Assembly (NCBI GenBank): GCA_044346175.1
Contig: JBIIZQ010000014.1
Span: forward strand, 1 to 54,715
Source of the DNA: JBJTUH01 sp044346175
Lineage (GTDB): Bacteria; Cyanobacteriota; Vampirovibrionia; Vampirovibrionales; JAJTHC01
DNA: 54,715 bases
Direction of reading: 5' to 3'
Shown here: one piece after another, positions 24,752-34,694 of the stretch
Layout of the letters: each line of letters opens with the position of its first letter
Position numbering within the stretch: the stretch's first letter is position 1
Notes under the pieces: model-generated
What the model saw: the letters and a program-made list of their open reading frames with translations, nothing else
Databases searched by the model: none
What the model was told of the DNA's origin: nothing
Position numbers and translations under genes: made by a program

Positions 24752-27490
24752 ATGTCGCAAAAAATTGTGAATTCTATTGCTGGTCGTTTATCGCTCCGCA
24801 CACCACAACGCCACTCGTTGGACTTGTTGGCTCGATTGACCGAGATTGTCCCACCTCGTAAAAACACAGACCTGCAACAAGCCCTTGAGATTATCCGTTC
24901 AGAATACCCTTTGGTGACAGATTTTGAACGAGACTTTCCCTCGTTATGTTTTGCACTGGCAACTGGTGTGGGTAAAACTAGGCTTATGGGGGCGTTTATT
25001 ACCTATTTACATCAAGCGTGTGGGTTTAATACGTATTTTATTCTAGCCCCTAACCTTACCATTTATAACAAGCTCATCAGCGACTTTACGCCGTCTTCAC
25101 CCAAATATGTGTTTAAGGGTATTTCTGAATTCGCTATAAAACCACCCGTGATTGTAACGGGTGAAAACTATGAATCAGGCGAAGGCGTACGAGGCGATAT
25201 GCTGCCCGATATTGCGGTATTTCAGCCCAATTTGTTTCGGGAAAATGACGATGTGGTGATTAACATCTTTAATATCTCAAAAATCAATACCGAAGTGCGT
25301 GGCGGCAAAAACTCTAAAATCCGTAGCTTTAAAGAAACGTTAGGGCAAAGCTATTTTGAGTATTTAGCCAGTCAGCCCGACTTAGTATTGCTCATGGATG
25401 AATCGCATCGTTATAGGGCTTCAGCAGGCTTACGTGCCATTAACGAGCTAAAACCTGTACTAGGGTTAGAACTCACCGCCACCCCTTTTTCGGAAGGTAG
25501 TAAAGGAGCCATTCCCTTTAAAAACGTCATTTATGACTATCCACTAGGGCAAGCCATGGATGATGGGTATGTGAAAGAACCCGCCGTGGCCACCCGCAAA
25601 AACTTCAATGCTTCAGGTATGAGTACCGAAGAAATTGAACACCTCAAGCTGGAAGATGGGGTTCGTCTGCATGAAAATACCAAGGTGGCACTTGAAACCT
25701 ATGCAAGAGAAACAGGTTATAAGCTCGTAAAGCCTTTTATGTTGATTATTGCTCGGGATACCACCCATGCACGACAACTTCAGGACCTTATTAAATCGGA
25801 TAGCTTTTTTTCAGGGCGCTATAAAGAGAAGGTCATTCAGGTGGATTCTAGCCAAACAGGCGAAAAAGAAGATGAGATGATTCAGAGACTGCTTGCCGTG
25901 GAAAGCACCGCTGAACCAACTGAGATTGTCATTCACGTGAATATGCTCAAAGAAGGCTGGGACGTAACCAACCTATATACCATTGTACCTTTGCGTGCTG
26001 CCAATGCTCGTATCTTGATTGAGCAATCCATAGGGCGGGGCTTAAGACTTCCCTATGGTAAACGAACGGGCGTTGATGCCGTGGATAGGTTAAGTATCGT
26101 TGCCCACGACCGCTTTCAAGAAATTGTGGATGAGGCTAAAAAACCAGATTCCACCATTCGCCTAAAGCAAATTATTCTGCCTGAAAATCCCCAACAAATG
26201 GCAAACCAAGTGATAGTAGCTTCTACAAACCTAGCCAGTCAACTCGGTTTTATCCAACAACACCCATTAGAGGCAACCGTGATTACGCCACCTGTGGCAG
26301 AAAAACAGTCTTTGTTTACCACACCCGAAGAGAAAAAAGTGGCACAAATAGCCTATCAGACCATTCACCGCCTCGCAAAAGAGGTTGCCCATATCCCTAG
26401 TGTCAGTTACTTGCAGCATGAACAAGTCAAAGAAACGTTGTTGAGGGAAGTTCAGCAAAGTTATCAGTCAGGTCAATTACAGCTGGAAGGTATCATTGAA
26501 AAGCCCGATTTTTCGGCAATTATCAATAAAACCGTGGACTTAGTCATTCAGAACACTATTGATATTCCTCGTATTTCAGTAGTACCGAAGGGGGAAGTTA
26601 CTTCCCGCTTTAAACCCTTTCAGCTCGACTTGAAAAGCTATACCCCTGTTGTGCCAGATGAATCACTGTGGGTACAATACTTGCGTTCAGGTGAAAATGT
26701 TGAGCTAGGCGGTATGATGGGTGGTATCGAAGAAGACCGCCTAGAGGATTATATTGTCACGGGTTTGATTGATTTCGATGATGTTGCCTACGATGAAAAT
26801 GCCGACTTATTGTACGACCTTGCGGGTCAAGTGGTAGCCCATTTGAAAACTTATTTGTCTGAACAAGATATGACCAAGGTGTTACGCTATGAACAACGAA
26901 AACTAGCACAATGGATTCATGCTCAAATGCTGGAGCATTACGAATATAAAGCCAGTGAAGGCTATGAGGTAAGAGTGCATGCAGGGTTTACGCCTCTCAA
27001 GGAGTCTGCGTACACCACGAATCATACACAACCGCTTTTGTCCTTTAAAATGCCTCCTAAAGACAAAAGCAATATGGCACGCTATGTGTTTACGGGGTTT
27101 ACTCGTTGCCTATACCCCATTCAAAAGTTTGACTCTGATACCGAACGCCAGTTAGCGGTTATTCTAGACCGAGATAGTCTTAAATGGTTTCGTCCTGTTC
27201 GTGGACAGTTTCAAATCTATTACATGGGCGGACGAGGTGAGCAGGAGTATCAGCCTGATTTTATTGCTGAGGACGAGAACTCTATCTATATGTTGGAATC
27301 AAAAGCCCGCAATCAGCTTGATACGCCTGAGGTCCTTGCAAAAAAGAATGCCGCAGTAAGTTGGTGTGAAAGAGCAACACACCATGCCTTAAGCTGTAAC
27401 GGCAAGCCTTGGGTTTATGTGTTGATACCCCATGATGATGTGACTGAAAACATGACCCTTACGGGTTTAAAAGAACGCTTTCGGATTTAG
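24752..27490 (+). CDS. res: Type III restriction enzyme, Res subunit
   Basis: Res is the ATP-driven endonuclease subunit that acts with Mod at unmethylated sites. The 912 residues contain Walker A ATGVGKTRL (residues 70-78), Walker B MDESHR (about 215), LELTATPF, HVNMLKEGWDVTNLYTIVPL and the SIGRGLRLP motif VI. The C-terminal PD-(D/E)XK nuclease is visible as YQPDF (about 835) and LESKA (about 849). It is complete, without repeats, 6 bases after the GIY-YIG gene. In studied type III systems Res needs Mod to cut, so a switched-off Mod would not be lethal. Confidence 0.95.
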   Translation: MSQKIVNSIAGRLSLRTPQRHSLDLLARLTEIVPPRKNTDLQQALEIIRSEYPLVTDFERDFPSLCFALATGVGKTRLMGAFITYLHQACGFNTYFILAPNLTIYNKLISDFTPSSPKYVFKGISEFAIKPPVIVTGENYESGEGVRGDMLPDIAVFQPNLFRENDDVVINIFNISKINTEVRGGKNSKIRSFKETLGQSYFEYLASQPDLVLLMDESHRYRASAGLRAINELKPVLGLELTATPFSEGSKGAIPFKNVIYDYPLGQAMDDGYVKEPAVATRKNFNASGMSTEEIEHLKLEDGVRLHENTKVALETYARETGYKLVKPFMLIIARDTTHARQLQDLIKSDSFFSGRYKEKVIQVDSSQTGEKEDEMIQRLLAVESTAEPTEIVIHVNMLKEGWDVTNLYTIVPLRAANARILIEQSIGRGLRLPYGKRTGVDAVDRLSIVAHDRFQEIVDEAKKPDSTIRLKQIILPENPQQMANQVIVASTNLASQLGFIQQHPLEATVITPPVAEKQSLFTTPEEKKVAQIAYQTIHRLAKEVAHIPSVSYLQHEQVKETLLREVQQSYQSGQLQLEGIIEKPDFSAIINKTVDLVIQNTIDIPRISVVPKGEVTSRFKPFQLDLKSYTPVVPDESLWVQYLRSGENVELGGMMGGIEEDRLEDYIVTGLIDFDDVAYDENADLLYDLAGQVVAHLKTYLSEQDMTKVLRYEQRKLAQWIHAQMLEHYEYKASEGYEVRVHAGFTPLKESAYTTNHTQPLLSFKMPPKDKSNMARYVFTGFTRCLYPIQKFDSDTERQLAVILDRDSLKWFRPVRGQFQIYYMGGRGEQEYQPDFIAEDENSIYMLESKARNQLDTPEVLAKKNAAVSWCERATHHALSCNGKPWVYVLIPHDDVTENMTLTGLKERFRI

Positions 27491-27858
27491 CTCAATCGGT
27501 CTTTCGCTTCGGGGTACCACGTGAGTCCCCAGTTTCGTAAAGCCAGCAATACAGGACGCAGTGCCTCCCCTTTTTCAGTCAGGGCATAGGCACGGTATTT
27601 ACTGCCGTGGGTATCCTCTACTTGGGTAATCACTTGCTCCGCCATGAGTTTATGGAGTCGGTCAGCCAGAATATTACTTGCGATGCTTTCAGGGGAGTTC
27701 AAAAACTCCTTGAAACGGGATTTGCCTAAAAGTAAGTCTCGAATTACAAGAAGCGTCCACTTATCCCCTAGTAGGTCAAGCCCTAGGGTCACAGGGCAAC
27801 AGGAACGCAAGGGACGTACGTTTGTTTGAGAGGTATCTTGTGTCTCTAAGGCAAGCAT
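27487..27858 (-). CDS. HxlR-family winged-helix regulator
   Basis: A small DNA-binding regulator. The core matches HxlR: CCPVTLGLDLLGDKWTLLVI, then LLGKSRFKEF, ILADRLHKLM and YALTEKGEALRPVL. I place the start at ATG 27858 (123 residues), which fits family length; ATG 27927 would add 23 hydrophobic residues without family support. Neither start has a strong ribosome site. Its 3' end overlaps the res stop by 4 bases, in convergent orientation. It is divergent from the DinB-fold gene, with an AT-rich spacer at 27910-28000, and may control that gene and the MATE exporter. Confidence 0.9.
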   Translation of the reverse strand: MLALETQDTSQTNVRPLRSCCPVTLGLDLLGDKWTLLVIRDLLLGKSRFKEFLNSPESIASNILADRLHKLMAEQVITQVEDTHGSKYRAYALTEKGEALRPVLLALRNWGLTWYPEAKDRLS

Positions 27859-28051
27859 GGGGGCGTGTAGAAGGTATATTGAAGATACAGGATAAAGCTT
27901 TAAATATAGTTTAAAGATAGCATACATAAAATACTTGCTTTTTGCAATCAGATATGTTTTAAATTAAAAGTACTTTCAATTTAAAATTACTTAAGCCTCT
28001 CGTGATAATCATGCCTTACAAGCCATGTACCCTAGAAAGATTCTACATTTT

Positions 28052-28693
28052 ATGTCCTCTCAACCCCCAACTTTGAATACCAACACACACGTAACCTTAC
28101 AAGCCCCTGGTGCGGGGATTCCATGGCTTGAAGGGCAGTTTGCCAAAATGGCTGTTTTTACCATGGCAGGTCTGACTTCTCCTGAAAAGTCCAGTCAAAT
28201 TTTTGAAAAAGAGCAAGCACGCATACTCACCCTTGTAGAGGCTTTGTCGTTTGAAGCTCGAAACAAGCAGGTGTTGATTGCACGTTTACCAGGCTTGGAG
28301 GATAGTAGCCGATATTGGTCGGTATGGATGGTGTTGTCTCATTTGAATCAGGTAAACCTTGGCACCCTTGGGAACATCCAACAGCTTGTGAGGGGTGAAA
28401 TACCTACCATGACTGTACGCACTGAGGATGTGAAACCGACACTCGACAAGATGGCACCTTCAGCCTCTCAAGCGTTGTATCAAGAAAGAAACGACCCTCA
28501 TGTCGCTGCATTTCAGCAGGCGTGTCAACATTATTTAGGTACCATGCAAGGTTTACACCATGCCTTAAAAACACCTTGTACCCTGCCTCATCCTTGGTTT
28601 GGTCCTATGAATGCACATCAATGGCATTTTATGATGGGGTTTCATATGGGTCTCCACCGCAAACAAATTCAATCCATTGTGGCGGGGTTATAA
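28052..28693 (+). CDS. DinB-fold (DUF1569-like) protein
   Basis: About 213 residues forming a helical DinB-like bundle. The pattern includes WSVWMVLSHLNQV (first metal-ligand His) and, near the end, HPWFGPMNAHQWHFM followed by MGLHRKQI, which supply further ligand His residues. Relatives are metal-dependent transferases for small thiols or have no known function. ATG 28052 is chosen; ATG 28025 is possible. It is followed 5 bases later by the MATE exporter, suggesting a shared transcript. Confidence 0.75.
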   Translation: MSSQPPTLNTNTHVTLQAPGAGIPWLEGQFAKMAVFTMAGLTSPEKSSQIFEKEQARILTLVEALSFEARNKQVLIARLPGLEDSSRYWSVWMVLSHLNQVNLGTLGNIQQLVRGEIPTMTVRTEDVKPTLDKMAPSASQALYQERNDPHVAAFQQACQHYLGTMQGLHHALKTPCTLPHPWFGPMNAHQWHFMMGFHMGLHRKQIQSIVAGL

Positions 28694-28698
28694 CGAGT

Positions 28699-30051
28699 AT
28701 GTCTATGCCCAGTTTGCACCAGTTAAGTTCTTTACGCTATCTCTTGAGTAAAGCATTTCCCACCATGGTTGTGCTACTTTTACAATCAAGCTTGAGTATG
28801 TTGGAAATGGTTTATGTGACACGTCTTGGTTCGGATGCAGCCACAGGGGTTGCACTCATTATCCCGTTATTACTGCTCATGACGACCATGTCTGCCGCAG
28901 GTATTGGCGGAGGTGTTGCCGCCTCCATGGCATTCAGTATGGGGAAGCAAACTTGGGTTGAGTCTCGTCGTATATTATGGCATGCCTTGTTATTGGGTCT
29001 TGTATTAGGCAGTTGCTTTCTTGGCTTGGTCTATATCACATCGGGTTTTTGGTTTGATGCCATGGCAATACGTCCTGAAGTCCTTGTGCATGCCAAAACG
29101 TATCTTTATACCGTGGGATGGAGTGTCATCCCTATGTGGGTTTTTAATTTACTGGCTGGGGCTTTAAGAGGTGCCGGTGAGGTAGGTTTACCCGCAAGGG
29201 TCACCATGGTGAGTGTTGTGATATTGCTTCTGCTCAACCCATTATTGATTTTTGGTTGGGGCTTTATCCCGTCTCTTGGGGTCATGGGTGCAGGTGTTGC
29301 CTTAACCCTTTATTATGGGTTTGCAAGTTTGATGTTAATCTTAAGGCTTATTGTGAGAAAGAACACTGAATTAACACTCACCCCGATGCCTTATCATCAT
29401 GGTACGACCCAAGCGATTCTTTCCGTGGGAGGGCTTTCAGCGGTAGGCACGTTTTTAAGCAGCTTGGTAACATGGGGTATCACGATGACCATGAGTCAGT
29501 ATCATTACCTTTCTGGTGAGAGTCCACTATTAGGTTACACCGTGGCTTCTAGGCTTGATATGCTTTTGATACCTCTGATGTTTGGTTTGGGTAGTGCTTT
29601 GACCTCAGTGATTGGTATGGCACGAGGGGTACAAGCCTTTAAGCTCATCAAGCAGATAAGCCAAAAAGTATTGCTCCTGGTGCTGGTGTTTGGTAGCGTT
29701 TTGGGTTTGCTGATTCATTATATGCCCAATGTATGGTTGGCACTCTTTCACTTGGAAGCCTCTGATAAGTGGTTTGCACAACAGTATCTTGAGATTGTGG
29801 CACCAAGTTATGGATGCCTCTGTGCTGGGCTTATGAGCTACTTCTTAGGACAGGGTTTAGGAGATATGGTACCCTCATCGTTGGGTTTACTGATAAGACT
29901 CGTTTTGATGCTTTTGGGATATGCCCTTGTGGCTTACCAACACCTGACTTTTTTAAACCTCTTAGGGCTTATTGTACTTGGCTATGTCTTCAGTGCTGGG
30001 GTGCCTCTGGGGCTACTCTATCGCCGTATCAAGGTTTTGGAAAAAACTTAG
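28699..30051 (+). CDS. MATE-family multidrug exporter
   Basis: About 450 residues with 12 predicted membrane helices in two similar halves. Family features are FPTMVVLLLQSSLSMLEMVY at the N-terminus, AGALRGAGEVGLP between the halves and PSYGCLCAGLM in the second half. These transporters use ion gradients to export cationic compounds. The frame is open far upstream inside the DinB-fold gene; ATG 28699 starts just after that gene's stop and just before helix 1. Confidence 0.92.
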   Translation: MSMPSLHQLSSLRYLLSKAFPTMVVLLLQSSLSMLEMVYVTRLGSDAATGVALIIPLLLLMTTMSAAGIGGGVAASMAFSMGKQTWVESRRILWHALLLGLVLGSCFLGLVYITSGFWFDAMAIRPEVLVHAKTYLYTVGWSVIPMWVFNLLAGALRGAGEVGLPARVTMVSVVILLLLNPLLIFGWGFIPSLGVMGAGVALTLYYGFASLMLILRLIVRKNTELTLTPMPYHHGTTQAILSVGGLSAVGTFLSSLVTWGITMTMSQYHYLSGESPLLGYTVASRLDMLLIPLMFGLGSALTSVIGMARGVQAFKLIKQISQKVLLLVLVFGSVLGLLIHYMPNVWLALFHLEASDKWFAQQYLEIVAPSYGCLCAGLMSYFLGQGLGDMVPSSLGLLIRLVLMLLGYALVAYQHLTFLNLLGLIVLGYVFSAGVPLGLLYRRIKVLEKT

Positions 30052-30059
30052 GCTGTACC

Positions 30060-30145
30060 AAGTCATACCGATGAAAATCGGTATCCATCCCTCGCTTATA
30101 CTGCAAGCTCTCTGGATACTGACCCTCATGGCAATGAGGATGGCA
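30060..30145. repeat. Isolated, decayed copy of the two-hairpin palindromic repeat
   Basis: The first hairpin, ATACCGATGAAAATCGGTAT, is intact at 30064-30083. The second hairpin has diverged. The spacer (CTCGCTTATACTGCAAGC) differs from that of the mod arrays and matches the copy near 34.7 kb, so two subfamilies exist. It lies just after the MATE gene stop. Confidence 0.75.
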
Positions 30146-30307
30146 GATGGTATCCATTAAATGAATGAAGTTTACAAAAAAGATGCGTCCTACAAATAGA
30201 GGAAGCTTACACTAAAAAGCGTAAGGACCTTGTGCAATCGTCTTGCTATGGTGTTGCAGAGTCCTCCCTCCTGCTTACTTTTTAGACTTAACAAGGTAGT
30301 ATTTGGT

Positions 30308-31477
30308 ATGATGGTTTCGGTTTTTCAGCTTGCTCGTCCTTCTGGGGTCTCTTTTCTTGTTTGGTTGAGCGTAGGTGTATGGTGTGTTTTGAGTGGGCAG
30401 GTTTGGGCTGTGGAATTAACCATATTACCCAATGCGCCAATGCCAGGCCCTAAAATGATAGCAAGTACGCAGCCAGCCTCTCAAGAAGAAGCACTCCAAG
30501 AGCAAGATACTGAGATAGATACGTCTAAAACGACTCCTCAACACACGCTGGAAGCGAAGCCCCTGGTAAGAATTCAACCCGTTTCGATTGTAAAACCCGT
30601 GCATCACGCTGGTTTGCAAATCCACAATGTGGTTAAACCTAAAGCCATGGCTAGTACCGTCTCTTTACAACCTCGCATAAGCCCCAAGGCATCACAGAAG
30701 ACCTCACAGAAAAATACGCTATCTCAAGAAAAGCTTTTGGTTCATGAGATAGCCTCCGTAACCGTGCCTGATAAAGCCTCTGCGAAGAGTCCTAAGGCTT
30801 ACTTGCGTGCCATTCCTGTAGAAGATGTCGCTGTAACTACCGTAACCACAAAAGAAGCTACGAAGAAAAACGAAAGGCAACCTGAAGAAAATATCTTGCA
30901 AGAAGATGCCATTCAGACCGTTTCTTTGAGTGAAGAGCCAGCACTTAGCACCACAGATGCACTGCCACCTTTACGAACCCTAGAAGCTTTGACACAGAAA
31001 GTTCCTACAACGACCTATGAAGAAACCCCCACGAACCGCTTTGCACTTGAAGATGCCCTCACCCCCCTTCAAGTTTCAGAGACAACGTTCCCTTGGCATT
31101 ATTGGTTGCCTAAAGTAGGTGCGGGCATGACGGTAGTCCTTGGTACACTGGTGGGTATTAGATACCTTGCTAAAAAAATGGTCAAACCTGAAGCAGTGCA
31201 AGCCATGGCTACGAGCCTTTCACAAGCCCCACAAAAAAGTGTGTCGCATCAGTTAAGTGCTTTAACCCATGTGTTACAGAAATCACGCCAAACGCAAAGT
31301 TTATCTATCAAGTCGGAACTTGGTACGGAGGTGGTGCCTACTTCTGTCTCTATCCCCAAAAAACTCTCTATTCATCCTGCTTCTCATACACCCTCATTGC
31401 CAAGCTCTCCAAGTCAGGAACCCCTCACCCCTGCAAAACAGCGGCTTTTGGATGCACTCAATGCACTCAATCAGTAA
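30308..31477 (+). CDS. Exported or membrane-anchored low-complexity protein with C-terminal membrane helix
   Basis: About 390 residues. An N-terminal hydrophobic segment (VSFLVWLSVGVWCVLSGQVW) ends near an Ala-Val-Glu, like a signal peptide. The middle is Thr/Ser/Lys/Pro-rich and probably disordered. A membrane helix follows at about residues 270-290 (VGAGMTVVLGTLVGIRYLA), then a basic Ser/Pro-rich tail ending in LLDALNALNQ. The topology and closeness to flagellar rod genes recall FliO, but no FliO motif is visible, so I leave it unnamed. ATG 30308 has AAGG upstream; earlier starts would bury the signal peptide. A strong terminator follows. Confidence 0.7.
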   Translation: MMVSVFQLARPSGVSFLVWLSVGVWCVLSGQVWAVELTILPNAPMPGPKMIASTQPASQEEALQEQDTEIDTSKTTPQHTLEAKPLVRIQPVSIVKPVHHAGLQIHNVVKPKAMASTVSLQPRISPKASQKTSQKNTLSQEKLLVHEIASVTVPDKASAKSPKAYLRAIPVEDVAVTTVTTKEATKKNERQPEENILQEDAIQTVSLSEEPALSTTDALPPLRTLEALTQKVPTTTYEETPTNRFALEDALTPLQVSETTFPWHYWLPKVGAGMTVVLGTLVGIRYLAKKMVKPEAVQAMATSLSQAPQKSVSHQLSALTHVLQKSRQTQSLSIKSELGTEVVPTSVSIPKKLSIHPASHTPSLPSSPSQEPLTPAKQRLLDALNALNQ

Positions 31478-31521
31478 TGGTTTTGGGTACTTTGGGTTGT
31501 GTAAAGTAGATACCCTGCAAA

Positions 31522-31562
31522 CTAAAAGTGCTTCTCTTGATATTTAAGAGAAGCACTTTTAG
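31522..31562. terminator. Bidirectional rho-independent terminator
   Basis: A perfect 17-bp stem (31522-31538 and 31546-31562) with a 7-base loop. A-rich and T-rich ends inside the stem give a T-run in both directions. It lies between the convergent exported-protein gene and sepF. Confidence 0.9.
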
Positions 31563-31595
31563 CTCAAATTTTACTCAAAAAGGTTTACTGAAAAC

Positions 31596-32216
31596 CTAGC
31601 GGGTGCCTGTCATGAGGGTGGGTTGGGCTTTATTGAGGTTCAAAAAGCCTTCCATACCAGACATGGTTGCCATATGGGTTTCAATGACAGGCTCAACGAC
31701 TGCATCTTTGTTGGCACTGCTAAGCTCGACATTGCTGGGGGTAAAGATAAACACCTTATCGGCAATTTGTTGCTGATGACCACTAATGGCATGGGTGGCA
31801 CCTGCCATGAAGTCAACGGCACGTTGTGATTGTGACGTATCTAGTAAGCCGAGGTTGAGAATAATCGTCCGACTGTTTCTTAAAGGCTCAATGAGATAAA
31901 GGACTTCTTGGAAGTTTTCGGGTTCTACAATCACGATTTGGCTTGTAAAATGCTTAGCTCCTGGCACAACACGCAGGGCGGCTTTCTTTTGCTTCTGCTC
32001 TTGAAGCAGTGCTTGTTCATGTAAAATGGCTTGTTGTTCTTGCATGTGTGTTGTGGTAGCCATTTCATGATGTCTTGTCATGGCATGGGAGGGATGACCT
32101 TCAGAAGAAGGTGTCATACCGTAGTTTGGATCGTCATCCATATACTCGTCATGTTCAAGAGGGTCACCGTTAATCCATTCAGAAAACTTATGAAAAAGAC
32201 CTTTAGGCATCATCAT
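31596..32216 (-). CDS. sepF: Cell division protein SepF
   Basis: SepF forms rings that tether FtsZ to the membrane. The product has an N-terminal amphipathic helix (MPKGLFHKFSEWI), a Gln/Glu-rich linker, and the SepF beta domain with IILNLGLLDTSQSQRAVDF, the GATHAISG loop and KVFIFTPSNVELS. Three consecutive ATG codons (32216, 32213, 32210) make the start uncertain by a few residues. SepF is typical of Firmicutes, Actinobacteria and the cyanobacterial lineage. Confidence 0.94.
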   Translation of the reverse strand: MMMPKGLFHKFSEWINGDPLEHDEYMDDDPNYGMTPSSEGHPSHAMTRHHEMATTTHMQEQQAILHEQALLQEQKQKKAALRVVPGAKHFTSQIVIVEPENFQEVLYLIEPLRNSRTIILNLGLLDTSQSQRAVDFMAGATHAISGHQQQIADKVFIFTPSNVELSSANKDAVVEPVIETHMATMSGMEGFLNLNKAQPTLMTGTR

Positions 32217-32954
32217 CACAGTCCAGACTCCACAACTTTAGGGGGGGGTATCGTATCGATTACAATAAAAAACATGGGCATTCCACAGACACACAACTCA
32301 AACGTTGGGTAAGCACGCTATAGGCTCTCAAATAGGCAAAACAATAAGGCATAGAACCACCTCAAGGGTGTCGCCATACGGATAAAGGAAGCCTCTTTAA
32401 TCCACTGTTCACATCGTGCTAACGTGATACATAAACAACAATGGGAATCAAAGGATGTCCGAACAAATAGGTGTGTGCGTTCATCGTACAGATAACTCAC
32501 GCAGGTGAATGAAATGAATGCCCAAAGGGTTTACATTTCGTAATGATAGTATGGCAAAGATTTACAATCTTTGCAAACGTTTTTTTATCTTAATGATATT
32601 TTATCCCTTTAACTTACTACAAACAGGTATGAAGTCCACGAACAGAATGATAACTTCATGTTATTTTATAACGTTAAGTGCGATTGTAAACCTCCAATCA
32701 AGAGGGTTTAAAGAGAGATAATCACCCTCAAAACGGACTCAAAATAAAGCCTAAACCCCTTTAAAAAGGGGATATTTCCTTATCATCGTACTTTGGAATA
32801 TACCCTCCTGATACACTAGGGAGAGTCTTCATGGAAGCATGGTTTTTGTTTACATTTTGTTACAAAAAGCAATAAAGAGTCAGTCTCTCATCATAGAGAA
32901 GCGTTTGGGGGTAAAGGTGTATCGAAATCAGACACAAGAAAAAGGTTACGCCTT
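32217..32954. other. Intergenic region, about 740 bases, between sepF and the flagellar rod genes
   Basis: Two short open frames (32318-32500 minus, 32518-32721 plus) have no ribosome sites or motifs and are not called. A G8 tract is at about 32239-32246. A short hairpin, CCCCTTT/AAGGGG, lies at about 32755-32770. The AT-rich stretch at 32800-32880 could hold the promoter of the flagellar genes. Nothing else is recognised. Confidence 0.4.
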
Positions 32955-33773
32955 ATGATGATGCTTATTCCTAGGCATGTGCCTTTCATTCCTGCAAGTT
33001 CAGGAAAACTCGTGAGTCCGCATCAAGTCGGGCAGAGTCATCGTGTACCTTGGCAATGGATGGGGCATGCTTCTGGGGATGGTTTAGGGATAACCGTTCA
33101 AGCCATGATGACGCACATGAACCTCATGGAAACGCATACCAATAACATTGCCTATTATGGTACGCCAGGGTATCAAGCTAAAGAAGCTCGGGTTTATGCG
33201 GCAAAAAATCAAACGTTTACGGAATTTTTACATGCCAGTCATTCTACGCAACAGCGTACCAATACGGAGGTGGGTCGCATCCGCTATACGAGCTATGTGT
33301 ATGACCTTGCCTTGGAGGAAAAAGGGTATTTCCAAAAGTACAACCCTCAAACAGGGCAGATGGATCTTACTCGAGACGGACGTATTCGTTTAGATGCTGA
33401 AGGACGCTTAATAGGTAACGATGGCGGCTATTTTTTGAACCGAGAAGGTACCACCATTATGCTACCTCACTTGTTACAAGACCCTAAATGGCAACTTCAA
33501 ATTGATAAACAAGGTGTGATAACGCTGACACATCCCTACAAAAATGAAGTCATTAAAGCTGGGGTGCTTAAAACAGTCCGAGAGGATGGCAGAACGGATG
33601 GTCCTCCGCCTCCCGTTTTACAAGGGTTTGTAGAAGATTCTAACGTCATGCTTCAAAACGAATATATCGGGATTGTGCCTCAAAAACGGTATTTTGAAGC
33701 CAATCGCCAAATGTTTCTTACCAATAATGACCTCATGACCAAAATGGTACAAGAGTTAGGTAGAGCCCAGTAA
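32955..33773 (+). CDS. Flagellar basal-body rod protein, FlgF/FlgG type
   Basis: About 272 residues. The N-terminal rod helix THMNLMETHTNNIAYYGTPG follows the basal-body consensus (N-hydrophobic-A-N-x-x-T-x-G). A central beta region contains TRDGRIRLDAEGRLIGNDGG, and the C-terminal helix ends with NNDLMTKMVQELG. These parts place it in the FlgF/FlgG/FlgE rod-hook family; which rod protein it is cannot be settled. AAAGG lies upstream of ATG 32955. It is followed at 59 bases by a second rod-type gene. Confidence 0.82.
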   Translation: MMMLIPRHVPFIPASSGKLVSPHQVGQSHRVPWQWMGHASGDGLGITVQAMMTHMNLMETHTNNIAYYGTPGYQAKEARVYAAKNQTFTEFLHASHSTQQRTNTEVGRIRYTSYVYDLALEEKGYFQKYNPQTGQMDLTRDGRIRLDAEGRLIGNDGGYFLNREGTTIMLPHLLQDPKWQLQIDKQGVITLTHPYKNEVIKAGVLKTVREDGRTDGPPPPVLQGFVEDSNVMLQNEYIGIVPQKRYFEANRQMFLTNNDLMTKMVQELGRAQ

Positions 33774-33832
33774 CCCCTACTCTAGTTTGAAAGAGTGAAA
33801 CCACGTAACCAGAGAAAGTACGAAGATTTATC

Positions 33833-34558
33833 ATGCAAATACAGGGAATCATTGCACAGGCAAGCTTAAATGCCACCATGAATATGAAGGTTTTGGACAA
33901 CGTGGTACAAAATGTCTCCAACCAGAACACGATTGGCTATAAAACCCGCCGAGGTGATTTGTACCTCACAGAAGAAGGAGGCCCGCTGGCATTTCAGGGA
34001 CGTGTACGCTTTGAGCAGGGGTCACCCCAACTGACACATCGTAATTTGGATGTTTGTATTCAGGGCGATGGTTTTTTTGTGGTGACACAGAAAGATGGTA
34101 AAACGGCTTATACTCGTGATGGTCAGTTTAGTAGGAATGCAGAGGGTCTTTTAGTGAATGCTCATAATGATGTGGTGGGGGCAGGGATTGAGCTTCCTAT
34201 TGATTATGAGTCTTTAAAAATAGATGAAGAAGGTATTGTGACTGCTCGTCCTGATAAAGAGTCACCGTATAAAATGATTGGCACCTTGCCTGTTGTGCGT
34301 TTTCAAAACCCAGAAGGCTTGACATTTGTAGGGCAGGGTAAGTGGGTGCCAAGTGAAATGTCAGGCTCTCCAGAACTGATACAGCCTAACAGTGTTCACA
34401 AGGGACGCATTAGGCAAGGTTTTTTAGAGCGTAGCAATGTGAACATGTTTCATCAGGTGGATGATATTTTACGCTTGAATGCGGGTGTGTTGTCTAACAT
34501 TAAAATGATACGTTTCATGGATGAAATTTTCAGACAGGCTACTAACCTACGACAATAA
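33833..34558 (+). CDS. Flagellar basal-body rod protein, FlgG/FlgF type
   Basis: About 241 residues of the same family, closer to FlgF/FlgG. The N-terminus NVVQNVSNQNTIGYKTRRGD, the QGDGFFVVTQKDGKTAYTRD strand motif, SRNAEGLLVNAHNDVV and the C-terminal GFLERSNVN segment are typical. The protein would be exported by the flagellar secretion system to build the distal rod. No other flagellar genes are in the window, so the pair may be a small detached operon. Confidence 0.88.
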   Translation: MQIQGIIAQASLNATMNMKVLDNVVQNVSNQNTIGYKTRRGDLYLTEEGGPLAFQGRVRFEQGSPQLTHRNLDVCIQGDGFFVVTQKDGKTAYTRDGQFSRNAEGLLVNAHNDVVGAGIELPIDYESLKIDEEGIVTARPDKESPYKMIGTLPVVRFQNPEGLTFVGQGKWVPSEMSGSPELIQPNSVHKGRIRQGFLERSNVNMFHQVDDILRLNAGVLSNIKMIRFMDEIFRQATNLRQ

Positions 34559-34694
34559 CCTTTCCTCTCGTTTTTTCTAGGGTCTTTTTGGGTTCTTTTT
34601 TTCGTCATACTGGCATCTCGACGAAAAGGTGAAGCGAAGTAGCAACTGTGTCAACAGTATCAGTTTTCAGAAAGAATGGCGTAAGGGTTTTTCA

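Noticed and set aside
30308..31477. FliO flagellar export protein
   Set aside because: Topology and position fit only loosely; no FliO sequence motif is visible and other export-apparatus genes are not nearby.
32318..32721. Two short ORFs between sepF and the flagellar genes
   Set aside because: No ribosome sites, no motifs, and an AT-rich region where such frames arise by chance.
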